From: Falsiroseomonas sp041690465
Lineage (GTDB): Bacteria > Pseudomonadota > Alphaproteobacteria > Acetobacterales > Acetobacteraceae
Assembly: GCF_041690465.1 (NCBI RefSeq)
Contig: NZ_JAWLHG010000002.1
Span: 124,001 to 188,000, forward strand
Reading direction: 5' to 3'
Length of the DNA: 64,000 bases
This document shows, in pieces, positions 7,921 through 16,791 of this stretch. The notes under the pieces are model-generated. The model was not told the DNA's origin and searched no databases. It saw only the letters and a list, made by a program, of their open reading frames with translations. Position 1 is the first letter of the stretch. Each line of letters begins with the position of its first letter. Made by a program: the position numbers and the translations under genes.

Positions 7921-8661
7921 ATGCCTGCCCCGCTGCGACCCGGCGCCCTGGCGCTTGCTCTCGCCGTGACACCCATCGCGGCCGCGCATGCTGCCGTCAT
8001 CGGCCAGACCGACACCTTCCAGGATCTCACCTTGAGCGGCTGGTTCGCCGGTGGCGGGGCGTTCGTGGCGACGCCTGCCGTGCCGCCCGCGGTGACCGCC
8101 AGCGGCGGGCCGGCCGGCGCCGGCGATGCCTTCATGCTCGTCACCGCGACCGGCGGAAGCGGGCCGGGCAGCCGCCTCGTCGCACAGAACGACACCCAAT
8201 GGGCCGGAAACTACCTGGCCGCCGGGATCACCGGCATCGCGCTCGACCTGCGCAACTTCGGCACATCCGACCTTGCGATCCGGCTGGAACTGCTGCGCAT
8301 CCCGGACGACCGCATCATCACCAGCGTGGCGGCGCTGCTGCCGGCCGGAGGCGGTTGGACCAACGTCTCGTTCAGCCTGGCGTCACCCGACCTCACCGCC
8401 CTGCTCGGCGCTGCCGGGGACGCGCTCGGCGGCCTGTCGCTGCTGCGCATCGTCCACGCGCCGACCGCCGCCTTCACGGGTCCGAGCGTCGCCGTGCCCG
8501 TCATCGCGCAGCTCGGGGTCGACAACGTCACTGCTCTCGGCACCACCGGCGGCGGTGGCGGCATTGCAGTCCCGGAGCCCTCCGGCCTGCTGCTGCTCGC
8601 GACCGGCCTGCTCGCCCTCGGTGCCGCCGCCCCGCGCCGCCGGCTGCGCACCTCTACTTGA
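7921..8661 (+). CDS. PEP-CTERM sorting-domain protein
   Basis: A 246-aa exported protein. It has an N-terminal signal peptide (LALALAVTPIAAAHA), a beta-rich middle with repeated aliphatic strands, a Gly-rich linker, and a C-terminal VPEPSGLLLLATGLLALGA followed by an Arg-rich tail. That end is the exosortase recognition signal (PEP-CTERM). Such proteins are processed by EpsH/XrtA-type exosortases and are often linked to exopolysaccharide. No exosortase is in this window. A GGGAGGA ribosome site at 7908-7914 fixes the ATG. Confidence 0.88.
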   Translation: MPAPLRPGALALALAVTPIAAAHAAVIGQTDTFQDLTLSGWFAGGGAFVATPAVPPAVTASGGPAGAGDAFMLVTATGGSGPGSRLVAQNDTQWAGNYLAAGITGIALDLRNFGTSDLAIRLELLRIPDDRIITSVAALLPAGGGWTNVSFSLASPDLTALLGAAGDALGGLSLLRIVHAPTAAFTGPSVAVPVIAQLGVDNVTALGTTGGGGGIAVPEPSGLLLLATGLLALGAAAPRRRLRTST

Positions 8662-8878
8662 GCGGCTGCTGCGCCTTCTCCAGCAGCCGGCCGAACCAGC
8701 CCTTCTTTTCCGGCGCCGCGGTGGCCGCCGCGCGTGCCTCCTTCGCCGCCTCGGCGGCTTCCGCGCGGGCGCGCTTGTCCTTCTCGGCCAGCCACTTCTC
8801 CAGCGACATGCCGGCCTTGGCGGCGCGCCGCGCCTCGTAGGCGCGCTGGCCTTCGGTGAGGTCCTGGTGCTTGCTCAT
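8654..8878 (-). CDS. Small charged protein (74 aa), unknown
   Basis: A short, highly charged, helical protein: MSKHQDLTEGQRAYEARRAAKAGMSLEKWL, then a Lys/Ala/Glu-rich helix and a KKGWFGRLLEKAQQ end. The N-terminal pattern resembles small alphaproteobacterial proteins of unknown role. It converges on the PEP-CTERM gene with an 8-bp overlap of coding ends. It reads like a real gene because codon third positions are strongly G/C and the composition is protein-like, but there is no functional evidence. Confidence 0.65.
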   Translation of the reverse strand: MSKHQDLTEGQRAYEARRAAKAGMSLEKWLAEKDKRARAEAAEAAKEARAAATAAPEKKGWFGRLLEKAQQPLK

Positions 8879-9027
8879 GGGAAGGGTCCTCCGGATCGGG
8901 TCGCGGAGGGGCGGCGCCGCCCCGCAGCGTGAATCCGATCCGCAAACAGAAACTGCCGGTGAATGGACCGGCGCGCGTCGTCGGGCAAGGGCTTGCGCGA
9001 CGTCGCAACGCCGCCGAGACTCTGCCC

Positions 9028-9360
9028 ATGGAACCGCGTGTGAAGGCCGGCATCTGGGTGAGCATGGCCACCCGCCTCTCCGACATCGCCGGCCGCCCGG
9101 CGGCGGTGATCCGCAAGGGCGACCCCGATGCCGGGGGCATCCTCTGCGTGCTGCGCGGACGCGAGGGCCTGGTCGTCCTCTCCCAGGTCCGCGACGCCGA
9201 GGGCCGCCCCGCCTGGCTGCGCGCCACCGGCCCCGCTCCGGTCGAGGAACAGGCCGCCGACGCCTATATCGAGCGCCAGGTGAAGCGCGACCCCGACCTC
9301 TGGGTGGTCGAATTCGAAGCGCCGGACTTCAAGCCGCCCTTCGAGGCGAAGATCCTGTAG
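9028..9360 (+). CDS. DUF1491 family protein
   Basis: A 110-aa protein matching the alphaproteobacterial DUF1491 pattern: PRVKAGIWVSMATRLSDIAG, then VIRKGDPDAGGILCVLRG, and a C-terminal DPDLWVVEFEAP. The start is set at 9028 (MEPRVKAG), where family members begin; upstream in-frame sequence from 8929 is Arg-rich and unlike a protein start. Function of the family is unknown. Its last 32 bp overlap the 3' end of the convergent dioxygenase gene. Confidence 0.82.
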   Translation: MEPRVKAGIWVSMATRLSDIAGRPAAVIRKGDPDAGGILCVLRGREGLVVLSQVRDAEGRPAWLRATGPAPVEEQAADAYIERQVKRDPDLWVVEFEAPDFKPPFEAKIL

Positions 9361-10657
9361 CCCCGCCGCCGACCACCGCAGCGCCCGGCGGAAGTGCATC
9401 CGGCGCGGCCGGCAGCGCCCATTGCCAGGCCGGCGCCGCCGCATCCAGCCGCGCTTCCGCCAGCAACTCGCTGCGGGCAAAGGGCAGCCGCACCCGGATC
9501 ACCCGGATCCAGAGCGGCACCGGCCGGCGCCAGGGCAGCCAGCGCCGCGACACGGCGAATTCCCGGGCGCCCTCGGGCAGCTTCGCGACGATGTCGTTCT
9601 TCGCCTCCGAGCGCAGCCGCGCCCCGCCCGCGCTCACCCGCGCCAGCCGCGCCACCTGCGCCGCGCCGCAGGGCTCGATCCGTGCGGTCCCGGCCAGTGC
9701 CGGCGCGGTGGAGACCGTCACCCACAGCTCGCCTTCGCCGATCAGCCGGATCAGCCGGCTCGCATCGCGCTTGTTCTCGGTGGTGTGGTTGGCCGCCGCC
9801 GGCGCCATGCCCACCCGGTCGCCGAGGCTGGCCGGGCGGAGCGCGAAATCCGGCTTCTCCGCCGGCAGCGCCGCCAGGCGCGGCGACCAGTCCTCCCACA
9901 TCCCGGCGCCTGGCCGCTGCTGCGCCAGGCGCGCGTGGTCGCTGCGGATATAGTCGCAGAACAGCGCCATCCTGATCCGGTCGCTGAAATTGAGGCTCGG
10001 CGCATGCAGCAGCCGGTGATGGATCAGGAACACGTCGCCGGCCCGGCCCGTCAGTTCCAGCGGCTCCTGCTGCGCGTATTCCGCCGCCAGGCGCTCGTAG
10101 TCCGGCCCGGCCATGAATTCCAGCCGCGATCCGAAGGTCGGGAAGAGCGCCCGGTGGCTGCCCGGCCAGACCAGCAGCCCGCCTGCGCCCGCCGGCACAT
10201 CGTGCAGATAGCCGGTGGCGATCAGGTGCACCGGATGCGCCTCGACATGCGGCTTGCAGAAGCGCGCCACCTGCCGCGATTCCGCGAAGGGCGCGATCAG
10301 GTACAGCCCGCGGTAGCGCACCGCGACGTCATGCCCCAGCAGCTCGCGCGCGGCTGCGGCGAGCGGCGAGGCGGGACCGGCGGCGGCGATCGCCACCGCG
10401 TCCGATTGCAGCGCGCCCTTCTGGAACTTGAGATGCCCGCGCCGGTAGGCGAGGCCGGCGGAGTGGCAGGAATCCGTGACCTCTCCCCGCCAGCTGGCCG
10501 GATCGTCGCGCGCCCATTCCGGCGGCAGGCGGCTCCAGCATTGCTCCATGAGCCGCGCGCAGCTCTGCGGCTCCAGCGCGTTCAGGCGGAGGAAGCCGTT
10601 GCGCGCGAAGAAGGCGAACTGGTCCTCGGCGAGCATCGCGCGGCCGCCCTCCATCAT
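9329..10657 (-). CDS. Phytanoyl-CoA dioxygenase (PhyH)-family protein with C-terminal extension
   Basis: A 442-aa protein whose first about 280 residues form a PhyH-type Fe(II)/2-oxoglutarate dioxygenase domain. A PHVEAHPVH segment carries the probable first iron ligands (HxE rather than the more common HxD), GGLLVWPGSHRALFP follows, and GDVFLIHHRLLHAPSLN..DRIRMALFCDY supplies the distal His and Arg. The last about 150 residues are beta-rich and not recognised. Start at 10657 is the longest; ATG 10636 (MLAEDQFAFF) has a GGAGGG about 10 bases upstream and may be the true start. Substrate unknown. Confidence 0.8.
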   Translation of the reverse strand: MMEGGRAMLAEDQFAFFARNGFLRLNALEPQSCARLMEQCWSRLPPEWARDDPASWRGEVTDSCHSAGLAYRRGHLKFQKGALQSDAVAIAAAGPASPLAAAARELLGHDVAVRYRGLYLIAPFAESRQVARFCKPHVEAHPVHLIATGYLHDVPAGAGGLLVWPGSHRALFPTFGSRLEFMAGPDYERLAAEYAQQEPLELTGRAGDVFLIHHRLLHAPSLNFSDRIRMALFCDYIRSDHARLAQQRPGAGMWEDWSPRLAALPAEKPDFALRPASLGDRVGMAPAAANHTTENKRDASRLIRLIGEGELWVTVSTAPALAGTARIEPCGAAQVARLARVSAGGARLRSEAKNDIVAKLPEGAREFAVSRRWLPWRRPVPLWIRVIRVRLPFARSELLAEARLDAAAPAWQWALPAAPDALPPGAAVVGGGATGSSPRRAA

Positions 10658-10762
10658 GCCGGGTCGGCAATCATGCCGTGTCCGGGCCGTGGAAGATTCT
10701 ACCTGGCCGTGCCCGGAACGGACAACGGTCCCGCGATCCCGAAGCCGCGATGCGCCGGCCCG

Positions 10763-11617
10763 CTATCCGCCGAACAGCCGGTTCAGCTCGCCCCCCGGCA
10801 GCCGCCCGCCGAGCGCGTCGAAGCGTCCCGCCTTCAGCTCCGCCACCGCCCGCGCCACCGCCCCCCAGGCGACGCCGGCCAGCGCACCGCCCAGGCTGAC
10901 CCGCCGCACGCCGAGTGCGGCGATCTCATCCAGCGTCAGCCCGATCGGCCGGCTCAACAGGAGGTTCACCGGGCGCGGCGCCGCCGACCGCACAACCGCC
11001 GCGATCTGATCCGGCGTCGTGAGGCCGGGGACGTAGAGCACCTCCGCCCCCGCCTCCGCATAGGCCGCGATGCGCTTCAGCGATTCCGCCAGCGGATCAG
11101 GGTGGCCCGTCAGGAAGCATTCCGCCCGCCCGACCAGGATGCCGCGCCCCGGCGCCGCATCGCAGGCAGCGCGCGCCGCCTTCATCCGCGCCACCGCCTC
11201 GGCCAGCGGAAACAATGGCCGCGCGGGATCGCCCGTCGCATCCTCCACCGAGAGCGCGGCCACGCCCGTCTCCAGGCAGCGCGCGACGGCGCGCCCCACG
11301 CCCTCGTCATCGGCGCCGTAGCCATGGCCGAAATCGGCGTTCACCGGCAGGGACGTCGCGCCGACGATCTCCGCCACATGCGCCAACACCGCGTGGAGAT
11401 CCATCGCGCCATCGGCGAGCCCCCGCGACCAGGCCGCGCCGGCACTGGTCGTCGCCAGCGCGCGGAACCCCTGCGCCGCGAGATACTTCGCCGTGCCGAC
11501 GTCCCACGGATTCGGCAGCACGAAGCAGCCTTCCGTATGCAGCGCGCGGAAGGCCTCGCGCCGCGCGCCCGAAGCCGCCGGATCCTGCATGCTGCCCATC
11601 ATCGGCTCCTGTCTCAT
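10763..11617 (-). CDS. Isocitrate lyase/PEP mutase family protein
   Basis: A 284-aa TIM-barrel protein of the PEP mutase/isocitrate lyase superfamily. FVLPNPWDVGTAKYLAAQGF at the first strand, LPVNADFGHGYG (metal/phosphate region), a VEDATGD acidic strand and GRAECFLTG are the usual conserved blocks. The small size fits oxaloacetate decarboxylase or carboxyvinyl-phosphonate mutase-like members that cleave C-C or P-C bonds of 2-oxo acids. ATG 11617 shares an A with the stop of the upstream gene (TGATG), so translation is probably coupled; Met 11602, 11599 and 11590 are downstream alternatives. Confidence 0.85.
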   Translation of the reverse strand: MRQEPMMGSMQDPAASGARREAFRALHTEGCFVLPNPWDVGTAKYLAAQGFRALATTSAGAAWSRGLADGAMDLHAVLAHVAEIVGATSLPVNADFGHGYGADDEGVGRAVARCLETGVAALSVEDATGDPARPLFPLAEAVARMKAARAACDAAPGRGILVGRAECFLTGHPDPLAESLKRIAAYAEAGAEVLYVPGLTTPDQIAAVVRSAAPRPVNLLLSRPIGLTLDEIAALGVRRVSLGGALAGVAWGAVARAVAELKAGRFDALGGRLPGGELNRLFGG

Positions 11618-12921
11618 CACGCCACGTGCCGCGTCCGGATGATGCGCCCATCCGCCAGCGCGATCGCATGCAGATCCTGGCTCATGCGGTCCGGGGTCGC
11701 GACCAGCCAGAGACGCCCCGGCTCGACCATGGCGAAGGCGATGTGTTCCGCCGTGGGAAGCGGGGTTTCCCACAGCGTCGTCCCGTCCAGCCGCAGCCGG
11801 CGCACCCATTCGTCCATGCCGCTCACCTGCCCGACCTGCGCCAGCAGGATTGAGGGCGGGTCCTCCAGCCCGAGCAGCCGGCCCGGCCCCGCCACCAGCA
11901 GCCCGCCGGCCGGCACCGGCGCGACGCCCGGCACCGGCTCGGCCACCTCCAGCACGCCGCCGCCGCCCTCCGCATCGCGCACCCGCCCGCGCCAGAGCCG
12001 GGAGGGACCGGCCTGCGGCATCGGCGGCAGGAAGGCACCGCCTTCATCCTGCACTCCGACCGCCCCGGTGATCGCCATCTCCGCGGGCAGCAGCCCGAAC
12101 CAGGCCGCGCCGATCCGTCCCTCCCGCGCCAGCGCGGGGCCGGCGAAGGCAGGGGCGGGGTAGAGCGGCGGCCAGGGCTCGGCGCGCGGCGCGCCGCGCG
12201 GTGCGGCAATGCGCGCGTCCGGATCGAAGGCGAAGCCGCCGCGACCCGACGACGCGCCATCGACGATCAGCGCCTCCGCGAGGCTGAGCCGCCCGCGCAG
12301 CCCCGGCCGGTCCAGGCCGAGATCGGGATTGAGGCGCATGAGCTCCGCCTGGTCCATCGTGCGGCCCATCCAGCCCGGCCCGGCCGCGACGAGCTGGTCG
12401 GCCCAGACCCAGGCCGTGTCGCCCTGGGCCGCGATCAGCCGTGCATCCGGCGCGCCGCCCGTCGGGACCACGGCGACCCGCACCTGCGCCGCCCGCCAGA
12501 TGTCGTCGGCCAGGTAGGAGGTGACCTCCAGCATCTCGCGTTGCGCCGGAGTCTCGAGCGGGACATCCCAGTCGCGCATCTCGACGCGGCTCAGCACGAG
12601 CAGCGCTTCCTCCGCCCCGAGATCGCCGGGCAGCGTCCCGCGCGGGTCGGCCTCCCGCCCGGCGGGCTGGCGAAGCTCCATGCGCGCGCGGAGCAGCGGG
12701 GGGATGATGCGGCGGTTGTCGAAGCGCTGCTTCCGCTCCGCCTCGGGAAACAGCGCCGGGATGCCGACCGTGAGCCCGGCGAGGAGGGCGCCGATCGCGC
12801 CGATGCCGCCGATCACCAGCCGGCGGCCGGACCTGTGCGACGCCGCATGGTTCTCGGGCGCGGGCAGCTTCCGGCGAGGGGGCCGTGGAGCGGAACCTGG
12901 TCGCTGTCGCTGTGCATCCAT
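11617..12921 (-). CDS. Membrane-anchored protein of unknown function (434 aa)
   Basis: An N-terminal Arg/Pro-rich cytoplasmic head of about 35 residues is followed by one hydrophobic segment (LVIGGIGAIGALLAGLTVGIPALF) and a large extracytoplasmic region. That region contains repeated short beta motifs such as DTAWVWADQLVAAGPGW and PGRLWLVATPDRMSQDLHAIAL, which suggest a propeller-like fold. It may belong to a poorly described family of single-pass anchored proteins. No enzymatic motif was recognised. Start 12921 (MDAQRQRPG) is the first Met in frame after a stretch without protein character. Its stop overlaps the start of the PEP-mutase-like gene. Confidence 0.65.
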   Translation of the reverse strand: MDAQRQRPGSAPRPPRRKLPAPENHAASHRSGRRLVIGGIGAIGALLAGLTVGIPALFPEAERKQRFDNRRIIPPLLRARMELRQPAGREADPRGTLPGDLGAEEALLVLSRVEMRDWDVPLETPAQREMLEVTSYLADDIWRAAQVRVAVVPTGGAPDARLIAAQGDTAWVWADQLVAAGPGWMGRTMDQAELMRLNPDLGLDRPGLRGRLSLAEALIVDGASSGRGGFAFDPDARIAAPRGAPRAEPWPPLYPAPAFAGPALAREGRIGAAWFGLLPAEMAITGAVGVQDEGGAFLPPMPQAGPSRLWRGRVRDAEGGGGVLEVAEPVPGVAPVPAGGLLVAGPGRLLGLEDPPSILLAQVGQVSGMDEWVRRLRLDGTTLWETPLPTAEHIAFAMVEPGRLWLVATPDRMSQDLHAIALADGRIIRTRHVA

Positions 12922-12947
12922 CCTGGCGGTGCTCCAAACTGGCTGTG

Positions 12948-13580
12948 CTACCCCTCCGTCCCGAAGCAGCGGTCGCCGGCGTCGCCCAGCCCCGGCACGA
13001 TGAAGCCGCGCTCGTTCAGCCGCTCGTCCAGCGCCGCGGCATGGATCGGCACGTCCGGATGCGCCGCGCGCAGCGCCGCGACACCTTCCGGCGCGGCGAC
13101 CGCGCAGACGAAGCGCAGATGCGGCGCGCCGGCCTCCTTCACCCGCGCGATCGCGGCGATGGCGCTGCCGCCGGTGGCCAGCATCGGGTCGAACAGGATC
13201 GCACCCCGCGTCACCACCTCCGGCGGCATGCGCAGCAGGTACTGGCTGGGCTTCAGCGTGTGCTCGTCCCGCACCAGGCCGACATGGCCGACGGGTGCCT
13301 CCGGCAGCACCTGCATCCCGCCTTCCATCAGCCCCAGCCCGGCGCGCAGCACCGCGACGAGCACAGGTTCGGGCCCGGCCAGCACGCGGTGGTCCATGGC
13401 GCTCAGCGGCGTGGTGACCTTCGCCGTCCGCGAGGGCAGGTCGCGCGTCGCCTCGATGGTCAGGATGGCGCCGATCTCGGCGAGCAGGCGGCGGAACCGC
13501 GGCGAGGGCGTCGCCACGTCGCGCAGCTCCGCCATCCGGTGGCTGAGCAGCGCGTGGTCGGAGACATGCAGGTCGGCCAT
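12948..13580 (-). CDS. upp: Uracil phosphoribosyltransferase
   Basis: A 210-aa pyrimidine-salvage enzyme (uracil + PRPP to UMP). Family signatures are all present: MADLHVSDHALLSHRMAELRD at the start, the VLRAGLGLMEGG loop, the PRPP-binding strand LFDPMLATGGSA near residue 130, and the C-terminal uracil-binding GLGDAGDRCFGT. Length is the usual 208-210 residues. The stop lies 27 bp upstream of the start of the membrane-anchored gene, so they may share a transcript. Confidence 0.96.
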   Translation of the reverse strand: MADLHVSDHALLSHRMAELRDVATPSPRFRRLLAEIGAILTIEATRDLPSRTAKVTTPLSAMDHRVLAGPEPVLVAVLRAGLGLMEGGMQVLPEAPVGHVGLVRDEHTLKPSQYLLRMPPEVVTRGAILFDPMLATGGSAIAAIARVKEAGAPHLRFVCAVAAPEGVAALRAAHPDVPIHAAALDERLNERGFIVPGLGDAGDRCFGTEG

Positions 13581-13678
13581 CGGGCGGCATCCGGGACGGG
13601 CTGGAACGGCCCCATCTTGTGCCGGGGAATCGGCCCTTCCGCCACTGGTGCGTGCCCGCTGGCGCGCGACCAGCAGGC

Positions 13679-16600
13679 TCAGCGCGCCACCACCTCCACC
13701 GGCAGAACCCGCGCCGCCACGCGCCGCCCGGCCTGCCGCGCCACCGCCAGCGCCGGGCGCAGCGCATTGACGAAATCCTCGACGCTCTCGCTTTCCGGCC
13801 GCGGCTGGGAAAACAGCGGACCCTCGGAGGCGATCGCCACCACCAGGTCGGTCCCGAAGGGTTCGTCCACCGCCCAGCCGGCGAAGCCCTCGCGCGGTTC
13901 GCCGAGGCGCAGCCCGGCGCCCGCCGCCTGCCGGTCCAGCCGCCGCAGCTGTACCACCTGGCCGTCATTGGCGACGAAGGCGAGCAGCAGATGCGCCGGC
14001 CAGTCGGGCAGGCCAAGATCCACTTGCAGCAGGCTGCCCTGGGTCAGCGGCGCATCGCCGACCAGGTCGAGCCGCAACCCGCCCGGCTCGGTCGGCCGCA
14101 GCGCCTCCAGCAGGCCGCAATAGGGCGCCTCGAACTCGGCGACGGCCAGGACCGGCTGCGTGCCGGCCGGCAGCGCGCCGCCCCGCAGCGCGCCGAGCAG
14201 CCGGGCTTCCGTGCCGCGCCGGCCGACGCCGCTGACCACCGCCGCACCGCCCGGGCCCGCCGCCACCTGCAGCCGGGCGCAATCCAACCCACGCGCGGCC
14301 TCGCGGAGGCTGGCCAAGGTGGCGGCGGGCGTGGCGGCGGGCGTGGCGGCGGGGGCAGGGCTGGATGCGGGGGAGGGCGCCTGGGCGGGCTCGGGCGGCG
14401 CCGGCGCCGGCGCGGCCTCGAGCCGCAGCTCGATGCGGCGGTTGCGCGCATAGGCCTCGGGCGTGTCGCGCTCATCCAGCGGCTGGGTGTCGCCGAAGGC
14501 GGCCGCGGCGACCCGGTTGCGCGGCAAGCCCTCCTGGATCAGCAGCTGCGCCACCGCGATGGAGCGTGCGGCCGAGAGCTCCCAGTTGTTGGCGAAGCGG
14601 CCGCCGCCGCGGATCGGGCTGCGGTCGGCATGGCCGTCCACCCGCAGCACCCAGTTCAGGTCCTGCGGGAATTGCCGCGCGATCTCCAGCAGCACCTGCG
14701 CCAGGTCGCGGATCTGCTGCTGGCCGGCCGGCGAGAGCTCCGCGCTGCCCACCGGGAACAGCACCTCGGACTGGAAGACGAAGCGGTCGCCGACGATGCG
14801 CACCTCCGGCCGCTCGCCCAGCACGCGCCTGAGCCGGCCGAAGAAGTCCGAGCGGTAGCTCTGCAGCTCCTCCACCCGCGCCGCCAGCGCCGCATTCAGC
14901 CGCTGGCCGAGGAGGGCGATCTGCGCGTCCCGCTCCTGCGTGCCGGCCTCGGCAAGGTCGAGCGCTGCCGAAAGCCGCGAGATCTCCGAGCGCAGCTCCG
15001 CCAGCTGCCGGTTCAGCAGCGCCACCTGCGCGCGCGCGCTTTCCGAGAGCCGCCCGAACTCGCCCGCGCGCGCCTCCGCGGCCTGGCGGCGGCGTTCCTC
15101 CTCGGCGGCGCGGGCGGTGGCATCGGCGGCGAGCGTCGCCGCCGCCTGGCGCTGGCGCGCCGCCTCGGCGGCCTCGCGCTCGGCCTGGGTGGCCCGCCCG
15201 GTGGCCTCGGCGACCAACGCCTCGGCCGCGGCGCGGGCCTGTTCGGCGGCGCTCTGCAACTGTTCGGCCGCGCCGGCGCGGGCCAGCGCCTCGGCGGCGT
15301 TGCGTTCCAGCTGGTCGCGCAGCGCCTCCAGCGCCTGCACCTGCTGGCTGAGCGCCGCGATGTCCGACAGCCGCGCCTCGATCGTCGCGCGGTCGGCCTG
15401 CACCGTGCGGTCGAGCCGCGCCGCCTCGTCGCGCAGCGCCGCGAGGTCGCGCCGCGCGCCCTCCAGCGATTGCCGCGCCGCCGCCAGGTCGCGCGCCAGC
15501 GCCGCGGCTTCCTGCCGCCGCGCTTCCAGCTCCTGCCGGGTGAGGTCGCGTTCCTGCGTCGCGGCATCGCGCGCGGTGCGGGTCTGGCCGAGCTCCTGCT
15601 CCAGCGCATCGCGCGCCTGGCGCAGCGCGGCGAGGTCGCGGGCCAGCCTCGCCGCTTCCTGCCGGCGTTCTTCCAGCTCCTGCCGGGTGAGGTCGCGTTC
15701 CTGCGTCGCGGCATCGCGCGCGGTGCGGGTCTGGCCGAGTTCCTGTTGCAGCGCATCGCGTGCCTCCCGCAGCGCGGCGAGGTCGCGTGCCAGCGTGGCG
15801 GCTTCCTGCCGACGCGCTTCCAGCTCCTGCCGGGTCAGGTCGCGTTCCTGCGCGGCGGTGTCGCGCGCGCTGCGCGTCTCGGCCAGGTCGCGCGTCAGCG
15901 CCTGCGCCTGCGCCTGGCTTTCCGCCAGAAGCTGCGCCGTCGCCTGCTGGCGCTGCTGCAGCGCGGCGAGGTCGCGGTCCAGCGCCTGCCCGCGTTCCAG
16001 CGCCGTCGCCAGCTCCCGCTCGCGCGCCGCCAGCAGTTGCTCCCGCGCCGCCAGCGCCTGCCGTTCGGTCTCGAGGTCGCGGCCGAGTGCCGTCACCTGC
16101 TCCTGCGCGCCTTGCAGGTTGCGCCGGGTGGCTTCCAGCGCCGCGCGCTCGGCCGCCAGCAGGCGCTGCGCCTCGGTCAGGGTGCCCGCGGTGCGCGCGG
16201 CGTCGGTGCCGACCGCCTCGACGCGCGCCTGCGCCTCCGCCAGCCGCGATTCCAGCTCCACGATCCGCGCCGCGCCGCCGCGCGAGGCGGCTTCCAGGTC
16301 GGCGATGCGCGCCGCCAGCCGGTCACGCTCCCCGCGCGTGCTGTCGCGGTCGGCGGCCAGCCGGTCGCGCTCGTCGCGCAGCAGGGAGAGGCTGCGCTGC
16401 GCCTCGTCGCGCGCGGTGGTGGCGGCGCGCAGTTCCTCGCCGGCCCGGCCGAGCGCGGTGCGCAGCTCCTCCGCCTGCCCGCGTTCCAGCGACAGCAGCT
16501 CGCCGAGTTCCGCCACCTGCCGGTTGAGCCTGTCCAGCGCCCGGTCGCGCGAGGACAGCGCGACGGAGAGGAAGCCCTGCGACAGCACGAACACCAGCAG

Positions 16601-16699
16601 GACGAAGATGATGACCATGAGCAGCGTGGACAGCGCGTCCACATAGCCCGGCCATGCATCGATCCCCCCGCGGTCCCGCCTGCCGCGCCCGATCGCCAT
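13679..16699 (-). CDS. Coiled-coil OmpA/MotB-like peptidoglycan-binding protein (1006 aa)
   Basis: Domains in order: a short basic head and the MotB-like segment WPGYVDALSTLLMVIIFVLLVFVLSQGFL (residues about 16-45); a very long Arg/Glu/Ala coiled coil (about 50-610); and an OmpA-like peptidoglycan-binding domain with VLFPVGSAELSPAGQQQI, the DGHADRSPI motif and NNWELSAARSIAVAQLL (about 620-740). A Pro/Ala linker (about 745-775) and a 200-residue C-terminal beta domain unlike MotB follow. The adjacent MotA/ExbB-like gene (92 bp) suggests a proton-driven envelope complex, though the pair could equally be structural. Confidence 0.85.
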   Translation of the reverse strand: MAIGRGRRDRGGIDAWPGYVDALSTLLMVIIFVLLVFVLSQGFLSVALSSRDRALDRLNRQVAELGELLSLERGQAEELRTALGRAGEELRAATTARDEAQRSLSLLRDERDRLAADRDSTRGERDRLAARIADLEAASRGGAARIVELESRLAEAQARVEAVGTDAARTAGTLTEAQRLLAAERAALEATRRNLQGAQEQVTALGRDLETERQALAAREQLLAARERELATALERGQALDRDLAALQQRQQATAQLLAESQAQAQALTRDLAETRSARDTAAQERDLTRQELEARRQEAATLARDLAALREARDALQQELGQTRTARDAATQERDLTRQELEERRQEAARLARDLAALRQARDALEQELGQTRTARDAATQERDLTRQELEARRQEAAALARDLAAARQSLEGARRDLAALRDEAARLDRTVQADRATIEARLSDIAALSQQVQALEALRDQLERNAAEALARAGAAEQLQSAAEQARAAAEALVAEATGRATQAEREAAEAARQRQAAATLAADATARAAEEERRRQAAEARAGEFGRLSESARAQVALLNRQLAELRSEISRLSAALDLAEAGTQERDAQIALLGQRLNAALAARVEELQSYRSDFFGRLRRVLGERPEVRIVGDRFVFQSEVLFPVGSAELSPAGQQQIRDLAQVLLEIARQFPQDLNWVLRVDGHADRSPIRGGGRFANNWELSAARSIAVAQLLIQEGLPRNRVAAAAFGDTQPLDERDTPEAYARNRRIELRLEAAPAPAPPEPAQAPSPASSPAPAATPAATPAATLASLREAARGLDCARLQVAAGPGGAAVVSGVGRRGTEARLLGALRGGALPAGTQPVLAVAEFEAPYCGLLEALRPTEPGGLRLDLVGDAPLTQGSLLQVDLGLPDWPAHLLLAFVANDGQVVQLRRLDRQAAGAGLRLGEPREGFAGWAVDEPFGTDLVVAIASEGPLFSQPRPESESVEDFVNALRPALAVARQAGRRVAARVLPVEVVAR
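15494..15895 (-). repeat. 147-bp in-frame tandem repeats in the coiled-coil gene
   Basis: Two complete near-identical 147-bp units (15494-15640 and 15641-15787) and a shorter third (from 15788) encode a 49-residue coiled-coil block with the core ARDAATQERDLTRQELE. The DNA copies share most third positions, so the duplication is recent or kept uniform by recombination. Forty-nine residues equals seven heptads, which preserves the coiled-coil register whatever the copy number. Length variation between strains is a clear prediction. Confidence 0.85.
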
Positions 16700-16791
16700 C
16701 GGTCAGCCAGCCAGCTTGTGACGCACGCGATTCAGACCTCCGGCGCTCGCGGCTTGCCGCCGCTGCGCCCTGCGGTCATCGCGTGCGGGCA

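Noticed and set aside
15494..15895. CRISPR-like repeat array
   Set aside because: The repeats are tandem without unique spacers and are in frame in a coiled-coil gene.
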